Source: Candidatus Nitrotoga sp. CP45 (GTDB lineage: Bacteria > Pseudomonadota > Gammaproteobacteria > Burkholderiales > Gallionellaceae). Taken from it: a DNA stretch of 64,000 nucleotides. Shown here one piece after another: positions 55,281 to 64,000 of this stretch. Made by a program: the position numbers and the translations under genes. Numbering within the stretch: position 1 is the first letter of the stretch; every line of letters starts with the position of its first letter. The stretch spans positions 1 to 64,000 of the forward strand of contig CAMCFJ010000012.1 in NCBI GenBank assembly GCA_945874105.1, written 5' to 3'. The notes below the pieces were generated by a model that had not been told where the DNA came from, did not search any database, and saw nothing but the letters and a program-made list of their open reading frames with translations.

Positions 55281-56561
55281 ATGCCGCTACCTGAAAAACT
55301 ACGTTTCGTGAGTTCGATAACTAAAAGCACTTACGCCATGATTCTGGCAGGAGGGCGCGGCTCTCGTCTGCATCAACTTACGGATTGGCGAGCCAAACCT
55401 GCGGTGCCATTTGGCGGCAAGTTTCGCATTATCGATTTTGTGCTGTCAAACTGCGTGAATTCCGGCATCAGACGGATAGGTGTTGCGACGCAATACAAAT
55501 CACACAGCTTGATCCAGCATATTCAGCGCGGCTGGAGTTTCCTGAATGGCCAGTTCGGTGAATTCATTGACGTGCTGCCGGCTCAGCAAAGAATAGAGGA
55601 AATGTGGTATCGGGGCACGGCCGATGCGGTATTCCAAAACCTGGATATCATGCGCGCAACCAATCCCGATTACGTGCTGATATTGGCGGGCGATCACGTC
55701 TACAAGATGGACTACGGCAAGCTCCTCGCTTTCCATGTGGAAAAGCAGGCCGATATGACTGTTGCCTGTATCGAAGTTCCTATCAAAGATGCTAGTGGAT
55801 TCGGCGTAATGGGTGTGGATAGGGAATCACGAGTAGTTAATTTTAATGAAAAGCCTGATCACCCCACTCCGATTCCGGGAAACCCTGATCTGGCGTTGGC
55901 CAGCATGGGTGTGTATGTGTTTAACACCAACTTTCTATACGAACAATTGGTGCGGGACGCAGATGATAAGAATTCCAGCCATGATTTCGGTAAGGACATC
56001 ATCCCGCATTTGGTCTCCGCTAACTACCGCGTGTTTGCGCAGAGCTTTGAAGAAAGCTGTGTAAATCTGAATGGCGAAGTACCCTATTGGCGAGACGTGG
56101 GAACTATAGACGCTTACTGGGAAGCTAATATGGAACTAACCAAGGTCACTCCTGCCCTTAATATGTATGATCAGGAATGGCCAATCTGGACGTATCAGGA
56201 ACAATTACCACCGGCCAAATTTGTATTCGATGATACTACTCGCCGTGGCATGGCTGTGGATTCTTTAGTGTCGGGAGGCTGCATCATCAGCGGCGCTTGC
56301 GTGCGTAATTCGCTGCTATTCTCTAACGTGCACGTTCACAGTTACAGTAATGTCGAGGATTCGGTAATTTTGCCCAACGTAAAGGTGTCACGCAATGTAA
56401 CGCTCAAGCGCGTAGTGGTGGACAAAGGTTGCGTAATCCCGGAAGGTTTGACCGCCGGGATAAACCGTGAGGAAGATGCGAGGCGTTTTTTTGTAAGTGA
56501 GAACGGCATTACACTAATCACACCCGACATGCTGGGCCAGGAAGTGCACCGCGTGCGTTAA
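55281..56561 (+). CDS. glgC: Glucose-1-phosphate adenylyltransferase GlgC
   Basis: GlgC makes ADP-glucose, the committed step of bacterial glycogen synthesis. The 426-residue protein has the nucleotide-binding start [20 protein letters not shown], then [19 protein letters not shown], the substrate segment [12 protein letters not shown] and a C-terminal left-handed beta-helix. The ATG at 55281 follows GAGGGG and is preferred over the in-frame ATG at 55269. No glgA (synthase) gene follows; two GH57 enzymes come next, in the same direction. Confidence 0.97.
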   Translation: MPLPEKLRFVSSITKSTYAMILAGGRGSRLHQLTDWRAKPAVPFGGKFRIIDFVLSNCVNSGIRRIGVATQYKSHSLIQHIQRGWSFLNGQFGEFIDVLPAQQRIEEMWYRGTADAVFQNLDIMRATNPDYVLILAGDHVYKMDYGKLLAFHVEKQADMTVACIEVPIKDASGFGVMGVDRESRVVNFNEKPDHPTPIPGNPDLALASMGVYVFNTNFLYEQLVRDADDKNSSHDFGKDIIPHLVSANYRVFAQSFEESCVNLNGEVPYWRDVGTIDAYWEANMELTKVTPALNMYDQEWPIWTYQEQLPPAKFVFDDTTRRGMAVDSLVSGGCIISGACVRNSLLFSNVHVHSYSNVEDSVILPNVKVSRNVTLKRVVVDKGCVIPEGLTAGINREEDARRFFVSENGITLITPDMLGQEVHRVR

Positions 56562-56598
56562 GCCAAGCTCTATTCATATTTAATTAAGTAAAATTTTC

Positions 56599-58317
56599 AT
56601 GTCCAAGCCCCTCGATTTAGTTTTTCTCTGGCACATGCACCAGCCAGACTATCGCGATCATGCCAGTGGTGATTTCTTGTTGCCGTGGGTTTATCTGCAC
56701 GCGATCAAGGATTACACCGACATGGCTTTTCATCTGGAACAACATCCCCAGGTGAAGGCGATAGTGAATTTCGTGCCGGTTTTGCTGGATCAACTGGAAG
56801 ATTACGAACAGCAGTTCGCCACCGGCCACATACGCGACCCGCTCTTGCGACTGCTGGCGCGTGAGAACCTTAATGACCTGAACGCAGCGGAACGTGATCT
56901 GATTCTGATGAGTTGTTTTCGCAGTAATCATCATAGTATGGTCGCGCCGTATCAGGCCTACAAGCGTCTGTCCGACTTGTACAAAATGCTCGAGCCCGGC
57001 GGCACTACAGAGCTTGCCTATCTATCGGGACAATATTTTGCCGACTTGCTGACCTGGTATCACTTGGCGTGGTGCGGCGAAAGCGTGCGCCGCGAACACG
57101 ACTTGGTTATTCGCCTGATGAGTAAGGATGAAGGCTTTAATTATGCCGAGCGCAAGTGGTTATTTGATCTGATCGGACAAGTCATTACCGGCATTATTCC
57201 GCGCTATCGCAAGTTGGCTGATAGCGGTCAAATCGAACTTTCCACGACACCTCATTACCATCCGCTTGCGCCGTTGTTGCTGGATATCAATAGTGCGCGC
57301 GAAAGCACACCGGATATCAGTTTGCCGCAATCAAAATGCTATTCCGGCGGAAAATCACGTGTCCAGGCGCATCTTCTTTCTGCCCAAAAAAGTCACCTGG
57401 CACGCTTTGGCGTCACTCCACAAGGTATTTGGCCGGCAGAAGGTGCGGTTTCAACCGCGTTACTGGAAGTGTTTGCTGCGCAAAAATGCCGCTGGACGGC
57501 GAGTGGGGAAGGTGTGCTGGCCAACAGCTTGCGCACAGTTGAGCATTACGTGCCTGAGCGCGCCCAATATCTCTATCGCCCCTATCATTTACAAGGTGCG
57601 GCAAGTGAAGTGCGCTGTTTTTTTCGGGATGACCGCTTATCCGATTTGATCGGCTTTGAATATTCGCGCTGGAATGGCAAGGATGCCGCGTTGCACTTTG
57701 TTTCCCAACTTGAAGCAATTGCACAACACGCACCTGAAGGCGAAACGCCGGTAGTCAGCGTGATTCTCGATGGTGAAAACGCCTGGGAATATTATCCATA
57801 TAACGGCTATCATTTCTTTACCGATTTGTATTCTGCGTTACAAGCACACTCGGCTATCAGCACCACGACCTATAGTAGTTATCTGGATCGGCTTGATGCT
57901 GCTGAAGGAAACCAACAGCTTGCCAAGGAAGGAGAGTTGCCGCGTCTCGTTGCCGGTAGTTGGGTGTACGGTGATTTCTCCACCTGGATTGGCTCGCCCG
58001 ACAAGAACCGTGCTTGGGATTTGTTGTGCATAGCGAAACAAAATTATGACTTGGTGGTGGCAAGCGACCGCTTGAACGAAGCAGAGCGCTTGCTTGCCGA
58101 AAAACAGTTGGCTTCATGCGAAAGTTCCGATTGGTTCTGGTGGTTTGGTGATTACAATCCTGCCCATGCAGTGGAAAGTTTTGATCGCCTCTATCGCAGC
58201 AATTTAATGCAGTTATATCGTTGCTTGAAATTACCTGTTCCGGCCAACTTGAATTCTCCAATCAGCCAGGGTGGTGGTTCAGCTGAAGCAGGTGGTACGA
58301 TGCGCCGCGGTTCTTGA
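56599..58317 (+). CDS. GH57 family glycoside hydrolase (amylase/amylopullulanase type)
   Basis: The 572-residue protein shows GH57 region 1 at its start (FLWHMHQPDYRDHASG), region 3 with the nucleophile Glu in GIWPAEGAVSTALLEVF, and region 4 with the catalytic Asp in VILDGENAWEYYPYNGY. GH57 enzymes act on alpha-glucans such as glycogen. The subtype cannot be fixed from sequence alone. It starts 37 bases after glgC and is followed by a second GH57 gene, so storage polymer making and processing are clustered. Confidence 0.9.
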   Translation: MSKPLDLVFLWHMHQPDYRDHASGDFLLPWVYLHAIKDYTDMAFHLEQHPQVKAIVNFVPVLLDQLEDYEQQFATGHIRDPLLRLLARENLNDLNAAERDLILMSCFRSNHHSMVAPYQAYKRLSDLYKMLEPGGTTELAYLSGQYFADLLTWYHLAWCGESVRREHDLVIRLMSKDEGFNYAERKWLFDLIGQVITGIIPRYRKLADSGQIELSTTPHYHPLAPLLLDINSARESTPDISLPQSKCYSGGKSRVQAHLLSAQKSHLARFGVTPQGIWPAEGAVSTALLEVFAAQKCRWTASGEGVLANSLRTVEHYVPERAQYLYRPYHLQGAASEVRCFFRDDRLSDLIGFEYSRWNGKDAALHFVSQLEAIAQHAPEGETPVVSVILDGENAWEYYPYNGYHFFTDLYSALQAHSAISTTTYSSYLDRLDAAEGNQQLAKEGELPRLVAGSWVYGDFSTWIGSPDKNRAWDLLCIAKQNYDLVVASDRLNEAERLLAEKQLASCESSDWFWWFGDYNPAHAVESFDRLYRSNLMQLYRCLKLPVPANLNSPISQGGGSAEAGGTMRRGS

Positions 58318-58428
58318 TGGCGCACCCGCATTTGTCTGGCGGCTAATATCAGCCCACGGCATATCAGTCGTAGCTCATATTTTTTGTGATATCTCGATGT
58401 CATTGGCAATTAACACAGAGTCCGAAAA

Positions 58429-60453
58429 ATGAAAACACACGAAACAGTTTCCTTGCTTTTTGGCGTCCATGCTCATCAGCCGGTGGGCAACTTCCCGGAA
58501 GTGGTGGACGACGCGCATCAGCGGTGCTACAAGCCTTTTCTGCATATCTTGCATCGCTACCCCGAGTTTCGTTTTGCCGCACATTTCAGCGGCTGGTTGC
58601 TCGATTACCTATTTAATAAATATCCGCAAGATATGGCTTTACTCACTGAAATGGTACAACGCGGCCAAGTCGAGATGTTCGGTGGCGGGGATACCGAGCC
58701 GGTTCTGGCGGTTATTCCCAACCGCGATCGTATCGGACAGATCGTCAGGTTATCTGACAAACTGGAAGCCAGAATGGGCACCAGGGCAGAAGGTGCATGG
58801 TTAACCGAACGCGTGTGGGAGGCAACGGTAGTGCCTGCCTTATCAGATTCAAAAATCAAGTACGTTACAGTAGATGATTACCACTTCTTGTGCAGCGGCA
58901 AGCGCATTGAAGAATTGAATGGCTATTTCACCACCGAAGAGGACGGCCGCAAACTCGACCTGTTTCCCATTTCCGAGGCGTTACGCTACCGCATGCCGTT
59001 TTCTCCGGCGCATGAAGTGGTGGCCTATTTGGAAAGCTTGACACGTACCGACATGCAAGCTTCAGCCGTGTATTTCGATGACATTGAAAAATTCGGCATC
59101 TGGCCGGAAACTTACGAGTGGGTTTATGAAAAAGGCTGGCTGGAAGATTTCATTCGTGGGGTGTTGGCTTCATCGAAAATAACCACACAAACATATCGCG
59201 ATTATCACGCAAGTGAAAAAACGCGCGGCATTGTATATCTGCCTACCACCTCCTACATCGAAATGAACGAGTGGACTTTGCCGGTGGCTGCAGCACATAC
59301 GTATGCCGATTTGGTCCACACGGAAAAAGCAAGCGGCCATTACGAAGAGCGCAAGGCATTTCTGCGCGGCGGCATCTGGAAGAATTTCTTCACACGCTAT
59401 CCCGAATCGAACTGGATGCACAAGCGCATGTTAGGGTTATCTGAGCGTTTGAATTCCCTGCCGGAGGAGAAGCGCACACTTGAGATGCTTGACGAACTTT
59501 ATATTGCGCAAGCCAACGACGCATACTGGCATGGCTTGTTTGGCGGGTTGTATCTGCCACACCTGCGCCGTGCAGTTTACGGTGCCATCGTCAAGCTGGA
59601 ATCTTTACTGGACAAGGTTCTTCCACGTGCAGCTTGTATTTGCACCGATGCTGACAGTGATGGCTACGATGAAATTTTTCTGCATAACGCAATGCTGCAA
59701 GCGGTCGTGAAACTTGACGGCAGCGCCAGCATATTCGAACTTGATTCGTATCAATTGCACCACAACTTCGGCGATACCCTGCGCCGCCAGTTGGAGCATT
59801 ATTTCCGTAAAATTGAATCCAGCCAATCCACGCAGTCGCATGAAGGTAGTGGTATTGTTTCGGCGCATGATCGCGTGGCTTTCAAGCATGAAATCACTGC
59901 GGAAAATTTGATGGCAGATAGTCATGCACAGACCTTATTTCGCGATTTATTTCTGCTGGATGACGAAGAAGTTGAGCTTGCTTATGAACTGGTCGAAACG
60001 AACTCAGAAAGTTTATTATTTCGCACCGAATTTGGTGGCAAAACCATACAAAAACGCATTAGCCTGAATGCTAACTGCCTATCCGTTAATTACACTTTCG
60101 ATAGCGCATTACAAGGAAGTTTTCTCACACGTATTGCATTGGCGATGCCGAGTTGTGATGGTTATGCCGGCCGGTATATCCAGAATAAAAAAATTCTCAG
60201 CGGTTTTGGCAGTGAGATTGAATTGACTGACATGAATGGCTTGGTGCTTGATGACGGTGTACTAGGCGGAAATTTAGTGCTGAATAACAACCATCCGATC
60301 CAGTTACGAGGTATGCCATATTTCACGGTTTCGCAATCCGAAGCCGGATTCGAAAAAATTATGCAGGCGGTAATGCTCACCCTGCAATGGCCGCTTTCAC
60401 AAAATGAAATGAGCATTAGGTTGACCATAAATTCGGGCAATGTGGTGCTGTAA
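58429..60453 (+). CDS. GH57 4-alpha-glucanotransferase-like enzyme (with DUF1925/DUF1926)
   Basis: The 674-residue protein resembles the Thermococcus 4-alpha-glucanotransferase: region 1 LLFGVHAHQPVGNFPEV, GQVEMFGGGDTEPVLAVIPN, region 3 GAWLTERVWEATVVPAL with the nucleophile Glu, region 4 VTVDDYHFLCSG with the catalytic Asp, and C-terminal DUF1925 and DUF1926 sandwich domains (about 310-670). It would rearrange alpha-1,4 chains or shorten glycogen. It lies 111 bases after the other GH57 gene. The pair differs strongly in sequence, so it did not arise from a recent duplication. Confidence 0.92.
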   Translation: MKTHETVSLLFGVHAHQPVGNFPEVVDDAHQRCYKPFLHILHRYPEFRFAAHFSGWLLDYLFNKYPQDMALLTEMVQRGQVEMFGGGDTEPVLAVIPNRDRIGQIVRLSDKLEARMGTRAEGAWLTERVWEATVVPALSDSKIKYVTVDDYHFLCSGKRIEELNGYFTTEEDGRKLDLFPISEALRYRMPFSPAHEVVAYLESLTRTDMQASAVYFDDIEKFGIWPETYEWVYEKGWLEDFIRGVLASSKITTQTYRDYHASEKTRGIVYLPTTSYIEMNEWTLPVAAAHTYADLVHTEKASGHYEERKAFLRGGIWKNFFTRYPESNWMHKRMLGLSERLNSLPEEKRTLEMLDELYIAQANDAYWHGLFGGLYLPHLRRAVYGAIVKLESLLDKVLPRAACICTDADSDGYDEIFLHNAMLQAVVKLDGSASIFELDSYQLHHNFGDTLRRQLEHYFRKIESSQSTQSHEGSGIVSAHDRVAFKHEITAENLMADSHAQTLFRDLFLLDDEEVELAYELVETNSESLLFRTEFGGKTIQKRISLNANCLSVNYTFDSALQGSFLTRIALAMPSCDGYAGRYIQNKKILSGFGSEIELTDMNGLVLDDGVLGGNLVLNNNHPIQLRGMPYFTVSQSEAGFEKIMQAVMLTLQWPLSQNEMSIRLTINSGNVVL

Positions 60454-60527
60454 TTAGAGCGATGTTGCAATTGCCTATTAGCCATTGAACTATGGACGTT
60501 ATGTATTGAAGGCTGTCGAATCCTCTT

Positions 60528-61217
60528 ATGAAAAATATTTTGCAATGGACATTGCTCGTCGCATTACTGTGCACTATGTCCGCATGGGCAGTGCCGCAAC
60601 AAAGCCATGCCGAAATACGGGAGATCGTTACCGCTTTCGTGCACGAACAAACACTTACCCTGCCGGGCCAAGTTATCATCACAGTGCATGAGATTGACCG
60701 GCGCATCTCGCTACCAGCCTGTTCAGCGCTGGAAGCATTTCTTCCTCCTGGCGGACAGCTGCTGGGCAACAGTACGGTAGGCGTCCGCTGCACTACTAAA
60801 ATGCAGAAATGGTCACTGTTCGTGCCAGTGCAAATTAAAGTGAGTGTGAATCTGCTCATCGCCAGTACCCCACTGCAACAAGGGCATGTGCTACGCGCCG
60901 AAGATATTGGAAACCAGAAAAGTGAGTTAGCTCAAACAGGTATTCTCACCGACCCTTTGCAAGCCATAGGCAAAGTACTTAAATACAGTGTTGGGGCAGG
61001 GCAAGTGTTAAAGCAGGATATGCTGCGCGCGCCCTACGCAGTAAGGCAGGGGCAGATCGTAAAAATTCAGGTTGAAAGACAAGGCTTCAAAATTAACGCT
61101 GATGGTCAAGCATTAAATAACGCGGCGGAAGGGCAAGCCGTGCAGGTCAAAACCTCATCCAATCAGGTCGTGAGCGGTATAGTGCAGCCGGATGGAACAG
61201 TAAATATCCGGCCCTAG
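60528..61217 (+). CDS. flgA: Flagellar P-ring assembly chaperone FlgA
   Basis: FlgA is a periplasmic chaperone needed to polymerise FlgI into the P-ring. The 229-residue protein has a signal peptide (LLVALLCTMSAWAVPQQSHA), an N-terminal domain with paired cysteines (LPACSALEAFLPPGG, GVRCTTKMQKW), and a SAF domain (ASTPLQQGHVLRAEDIG) with a C-terminal PYAVRQGQIVKI segment. Elsewhere flgA sits next to flgB or flgMN; here it stands alone between glycogen genes and an intergenic repeat, far from the flhBAFG operon. Confidence 0.95.
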   Translation: MKNILQWTLLVALLCTMSAWAVPQQSHAEIREIVTAFVHEQTLTLPGQVIITVHEIDRRISLPACSALEAFLPPGGQLLGNSTVGVRCTTKMQKWSLFVPVQIKVSVNLLIASTPLQQGHVLRAEDIGNQKSELAQTGILTDPLQAIGKVLKYSVGAGQVLKQDMLRAPYAVRQGQIVKIQVERQGFKINADGQALNNAAEGQAVQVKTSSNQVVSGIVQPDGTVNIRP

Positions 61218-61300
61218 AATCGTAAATCGTAAATAACGAAACATATTTTTTTGGATTTACACGCAGCATGGCAGTTGAGTTGCGGAAATTACCCGCTCCC

Positions 61301-61376
61301 TAACCCTCTCCCCTAAACGGGAGAGGGGACGATCACCCTCTCTCCCGCTTGCGGGAGAGAGTTGGAGAGAGGGTTG
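61301..61376. repeat. Double-hairpin intergenic repeat
   Basis: Two hairpins follow one another: CCCTCTCCC / GGGAGAGGG at 61304-61327 with a 6-base loop, and CTCTCTCCCGC / GCGGGAGAGAG at 61338-61361 with a TT loop. Flanking TAACCCTC and GAGGGTTGG pair as an outer stem. This is a common type of dispersed intergenic repeat in proteobacteria. It lies between the convergent flgA and the minus-strand gene at 61493 and may terminate transcription from both sides. The rest of the 275-base gap (61218-61492) holds nothing I recognise. Confidence 0.7.
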
Positions 61377-61492
61377 GCATAACTGAGCATCACACCATGC
61401 AACGTATGTTTCTCAATTAACAGGTCGTGATACTAGCAGTTAATGGGATGTCCGACAGGCTGCCAAAACATCATTAATTTCCAGGCAATATA

Positions 61493-61795
61493 TCATTCGT
61501 CTTTGTCCAATTCTGCATCCCATCCCATGTTACGGGCGGTATTGATAGCTTGCGCGTAAAAATTCGCATGTTTTTCACGCAGATCTTCCGGCAGTCGGCT
61601 GGGCAAGTGAGCGTAGGAATCCCAGGCAGCATAAACCTGTTCGTATAAATTTTGCATTCGCGAAGCATCCCAGCCTGCACAGGTTTCTGTTTCGGGCAAG
61701 ATACCGAATACCCAGGCATCGCGCACAACGCGTCCTAAATGGGTTAATCCGCCCTGAGCGTCATTGTCGACGCCGACATAGAGTTGTATTGTCAT
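61493..61795 (-). CDS. Small hypothetical protein of the cbbO operon
   Basis: This acidic, Trp- and Asp-rich protein of 100 residues has no signal peptide or membrane helix. I do not recognise a domain; the middle is probably helical (RMQNLYEQVYAAWDSYAHLP). Its start overlaps the cbbO stop by 4 bases, so it is translated with cbbO. A role with the Rubisco activase system is inferred only from that coupling. Confidence 0.75.
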   Translation of the reverse strand: MTIQLYVGVDNDAQGGLTHLGRVVRDAWVFGILPETETCAGWDASRMQNLYEQVYAAWDSYAHLPSRLPEDLREKHANFYAQAINTARNMGWDAELDKDE

Positions 61796-64000
61796 CGTGT
61801 AAGTCCTGCATAAAGTGCGGGTAATTTCTCTGGAAGCCGTTCTACATGGTCTAACACAATGTAGTTTTTGGCTCCGAAAATCCGCGAAACGTATTGATCT
61901 GCTCTCGGGTCGAGTGAAATGCAGAATGTGGTCACGCCGGAACGGGCCATTTCTTCCACGGCTTTTTTGGTGTCGAAACGTAAATACTGTGGGTCACGTA
62001 CATCTATGTCCGCCGGCTCGCCGTCGGTAATCAGCAGCAACAATTTTTTGGCAGATTTCTGCAATTTCAGGTAATGCCCGGCGTGGCGTACAGCGGCTCC
62101 CATGCGGGTGGAAAACTGCCCTTTCATGCCGGCCAAACGAGATTTCGGAATTTCATTGTAAGGCTGATCGAAATCCTTGAAGCGAGAATATTCCACTTTG
62201 TGACGGCCATCCGAGAAAAAACCGTGAATCGCGAAGGGGTCACCGATTTTGTTGATTGCGTCCGCAAGCAACACGGTGGCCTGTCGTTGTAAATCAAGAA
62301 TACTGTATTCTTGCCCGGCCACTTTCTCGTTGGTCGACTCGGATAAATCCAGCAGCACCATCACCGAAATGTCGCGCACCTTACGTATTGAGCGCATCAT
62401 GATGCGCTGATCAGGTTGCTGTCCCATGCGAATATCGATCATGGCCCGAATGGCGGCATTTATATCAACCTCGTCTCCATCTTCCAGCTTGCGGACGCGC
62501 GTTACTCCTTGCGGTTGCAGGGCATCCAGCAGAAATTTCAAGCGGTTTATAGTTCTCTTGTGTTGCAGGGTGATATCGTTAATCAGTTGCAAATCGCCAG
62601 CCTTCGGCCGCTTTTCCAGCACGGTAACCCAGGAAGGACGTTCAAGCTGTATCTGATAGTCCCATTCCGAATAATAGTAAGGCTCGGACACAGGCTCTTT
62701 GCCTTCCAGTTCATTGAATGACTTTCCCATGTCTTCGTAGGGAAATAGTTCAGTGTCCAGAACCCAAATTTCTTCCGCATCGTCGCCGGCATTTTCTACT
62801 TCGACTTCGTTGGCTAGCTCAACCGCACTGACATATTTGCGAACCTGCTTGGGAGCGTTATATCCAGCTGCCATTGCCTTATCGAAATCAAATTCTTCGA
62901 ATTCCCAAAGGTAACGATTGTCGTCACGATAAGGCGTAGTGAGTAAATCGCTGCGGGGAGCAAAGGCAATATGCCTGGCCATGAATTCATGCGCCAGCTG
63001 TACCCCGATATCCCAGGAAATCTGGTTCGTATCGAGGCGCTCGGCAGCCGTTTTGAACAATATCCGTCCCTGATTTATCCAGGGATCATCGTCATGATAG
63101 GTGTCATCCAGTAAAGCGCGTGCCAGACGATTAAGAAAATCCCCGGCAGTGTTGCCCTGATCGGAAGTGATAGTGTGGAATTGCGCCCACAAATGCTTGA
63201 GTCCGGGGAACTTGCTCACAGCCAGTGTTTCAACGCGTGCATCCTCGATCACGCTGATAACCGCCATCTGCCAGGGATTAAGCGCTTCGGCTGAGATCGG
63301 ATCGCTGGTATAGACAATGTGAGCAGCGCAATGCGCAGCGGCAGCGCGGTAAACTTCCAAGCCGGGTAATTTGGTTTCGCCCACGATGAAATCGTCATAA
63401 GCATCCGGTATATGCAGGAGATAGCCCTCGATAAAAGGCCGGTAGCCTTCCCGTGTCTCGAAGTCGCCGGATGTGGGTTTCATGAAAAAGTCGCGCGCCC
63501 ACAATGCGCGCAGGTACATGTTGATACGACGCTGAACATCAATAAACAGCGTGCCTTTTCGTTCCTTCTGCAGCATGGCCAGTGATTCTTTGGATTGCAG
63601 GCTGAAATAGCTGGCCTGCTCCGGATAGTTGGTGCGGTAAGCATGCGCGCCCCACAGTGCCCAGCGCCTTAATCCGCCCAGAGTGAGCTGACTAAACAGT
63701 ATTTCCAGGTTTTCGAGCATTGGCCGCATACCGCGCGGTGCCTGAGACACAAGAGTATTAAGGAATTGCAGGTAGGAACGGAACAAGGCTTCGTCGCCGA
63801 GGCGATTGGCCGCTGTGGGTGCCGTGCTGAGAACCAGTTCGATTACTGCGCCGGAGGTTTTGGAGGCCATTGCCAGCGAATCTTGCACCAGATCGAGTAT
63901 GACATCCTCACCGATCTCTTTCGCTACTAGCGGCGCATGGTCGATCCAAGTGGCAACCAGGCTGTCGCCCTTGCCCAAACTCTTCAGCGCGGAGGCTCCC
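61792..64000 (-). CDS. cbbO: CbbO-type Rubisco activase subunit (VWA domain), 5' end outside window
   Basis: CbbO works with the AAA+ protein CbbQ to remove inhibitory sugar phosphates from Rubisco; the related NorD serves nitric oxide reductase. At least 735 codons are present and the frame stays open to the window edge (no stop before 64000), so the true start lies beyond; the TTG at 63978 is not convincing. The C-terminal von Willebrand A domain has a full MIDAS start, LLDLSESTN (DxSxS), then LLLLITDGEPADIDVRD (in part) near the end. The long N-terminal part is helical. The length and the long N-terminal region favour CbbO over NorD, but cbbQ and Rubisco genes would have to be seen upstream to settle it. 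Confidence 0.85.
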   Translation of the reverse strand, partial: GASALKSLGKGDSLVATWIDHAPLVAKEIGEDVILDLVQDSLAMASKTSGAVIELVLSTAPTAANRLGDEALFRSYLQFLNTLVSQAPRGMRPMLENLEILFSQLTLGGLRRWALWGAHAYRTNYPEQASYFSLQSKESLAMLQKERKGTLFIDVQRRINMYLRALWARDFFMKPTSGDFETREGYRPFIEGYLLHIPDAYDDFIVGETKLPGLEVYRAAAAHCAAHIVYTSDPISAEALNPWQMAVISVIEDARVETLAVSKFPGLKHLWAQFHTITSDQGNTAGDFLNRLARALLDDTYHDDDPWINQGRILFKTAAERLDTNQISWDIGVQLAHEFMARHIAFAPRSDLLTTPYRDDNRYLWEFEEFDFDKAMAAGYNAPKQVRKYVSAVELANEVEVENAGDDAEEIWVLDTELFPYEDMGKSFNELEGKEPVSEPYYYSEWDYQIQLERPSWVTVLEKRPKAGDLQLINDITLQHKRTINRLKFLLDALQPQGVTRVRKLEDGDEVDINAAIRAMIDIRMGQQPDQRIMMRSIRKVRDISVMVLLDLSESTNEKVAGQEYSILDLQRQATVLLADAINKIGDPFAIHGFFSDGRHKVEYSRFKDFDQPYNEIPKSRLAGMKGQFSTRMGAAVRHAGHYLKLQKSAKKLLLLITDGEPADIDVRDPQYLRFDTKKAVEEMARSGVTTFCISLDPRADQYVSRIFGAKNYIVLDHVERLPEKLPALYAGLTR

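Overview
This window is bacterial chromosome, most likely from a motile, facultatively or obligately autotrophic betaproteobacterium of the Nitrosomonadales/Gallionellaceae type. The evidence is the beta-type flagellar export operon flhB-flhA-flhF-flhG, a cbbO-type Rubisco-activation gene at the right edge, a glycogen cluster with two GH57 enzymes, and moderate base composition. The lineage is an inference; there is no rRNA or other phylogenetic marker here, and no tRNA, CRISPR array or intact insertion sequence was seen.

Layout. 0.2-5.5 kb (minus): flagellar export and placement genes flhB, flhA, flhF, flhG, all overlapping. 5.9-9.7 kb: an outer-membrane-like protein, a membrane protein, htpX with a clear heat-shock (sigma-32) promoter, and mlaA. 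10.1-18.2 kb (plus): a metal-uptake region with a DUF2946-like protein, a ZnuD-like TonB receptor carrying an unusual PEGA-like N-terminal domain, a second TonB receptor, a Cys-rich Asp-box (BNR) propeller protein, a thioredoxin-like protein and an M48 lipoprotein. 18.3-27 kb: housekeeping genes (an Rpe-like protein with altered metal ligands, smpB, ratA, a PHP phosphoesterase, a YciO-like protein, an M50 protease, trpS, scpA, scpB, an rRNA/tRNA methyltransferase and the yqjDEK-like trio). 27.1-30.9 kb: a large DUF748 gene split by one in-frame TAA. 31-34.3 kb: a YdjM-like protein, then a second Cys-rich propeller gene behind an outer-membrane protein gene (minus). 34.8-39.1 kb: a flavoprotein, ECF sigma and zinc anti-sigma operon facing an exported katG. 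40.2-43.7 kb: an ene-reductase, pirin and FMN-reductase set with a divergent LysR regulator. 43.8-44.2 kb: a frameshifted mazF. 44.3-51.2 kb: a COG2509 flavoprotein, murJ, a Na/Ca-exchanger-like protein, dmeF and an HD-GYP protein. 51.2-60.5 kb: glycogen and sugar metabolism (pgi, glgB, glgC, two GH57 genes). 60.5-61.2 kb: flgA. 61.5-64 kb (minus): a small protein and cbbO, cut by the window end.

Most interesting signal. Two distant loci each pair an outer-membrane barrel gene with a secreted Asp-box propeller carrying the same CECCR and CP-x-HGPA motifs. Upstream of each barrel gene, in the same orientation, lies the same palindrome (TGCGACA-N3-TGTCGCA at 13086-13102; TGCGGCA-N3-TGTCGCA at 34465-34481). 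I infer one regulon of a poorly described, probably metal- or redox-related, envelope system: one branch uses a TonB receptor plus a thioredoxin-like protein, the other a simple barrel. The ligand is unknown.

Other points worth attention are the PEGA-TonB receptor fusion, the FlhG homologue without Walker A lysines, the Rpe homologue with substituted metal ligands, the nonsense-split DUF748 gene, the frameshifted mazF, and several families of intergenic inverted repeats.
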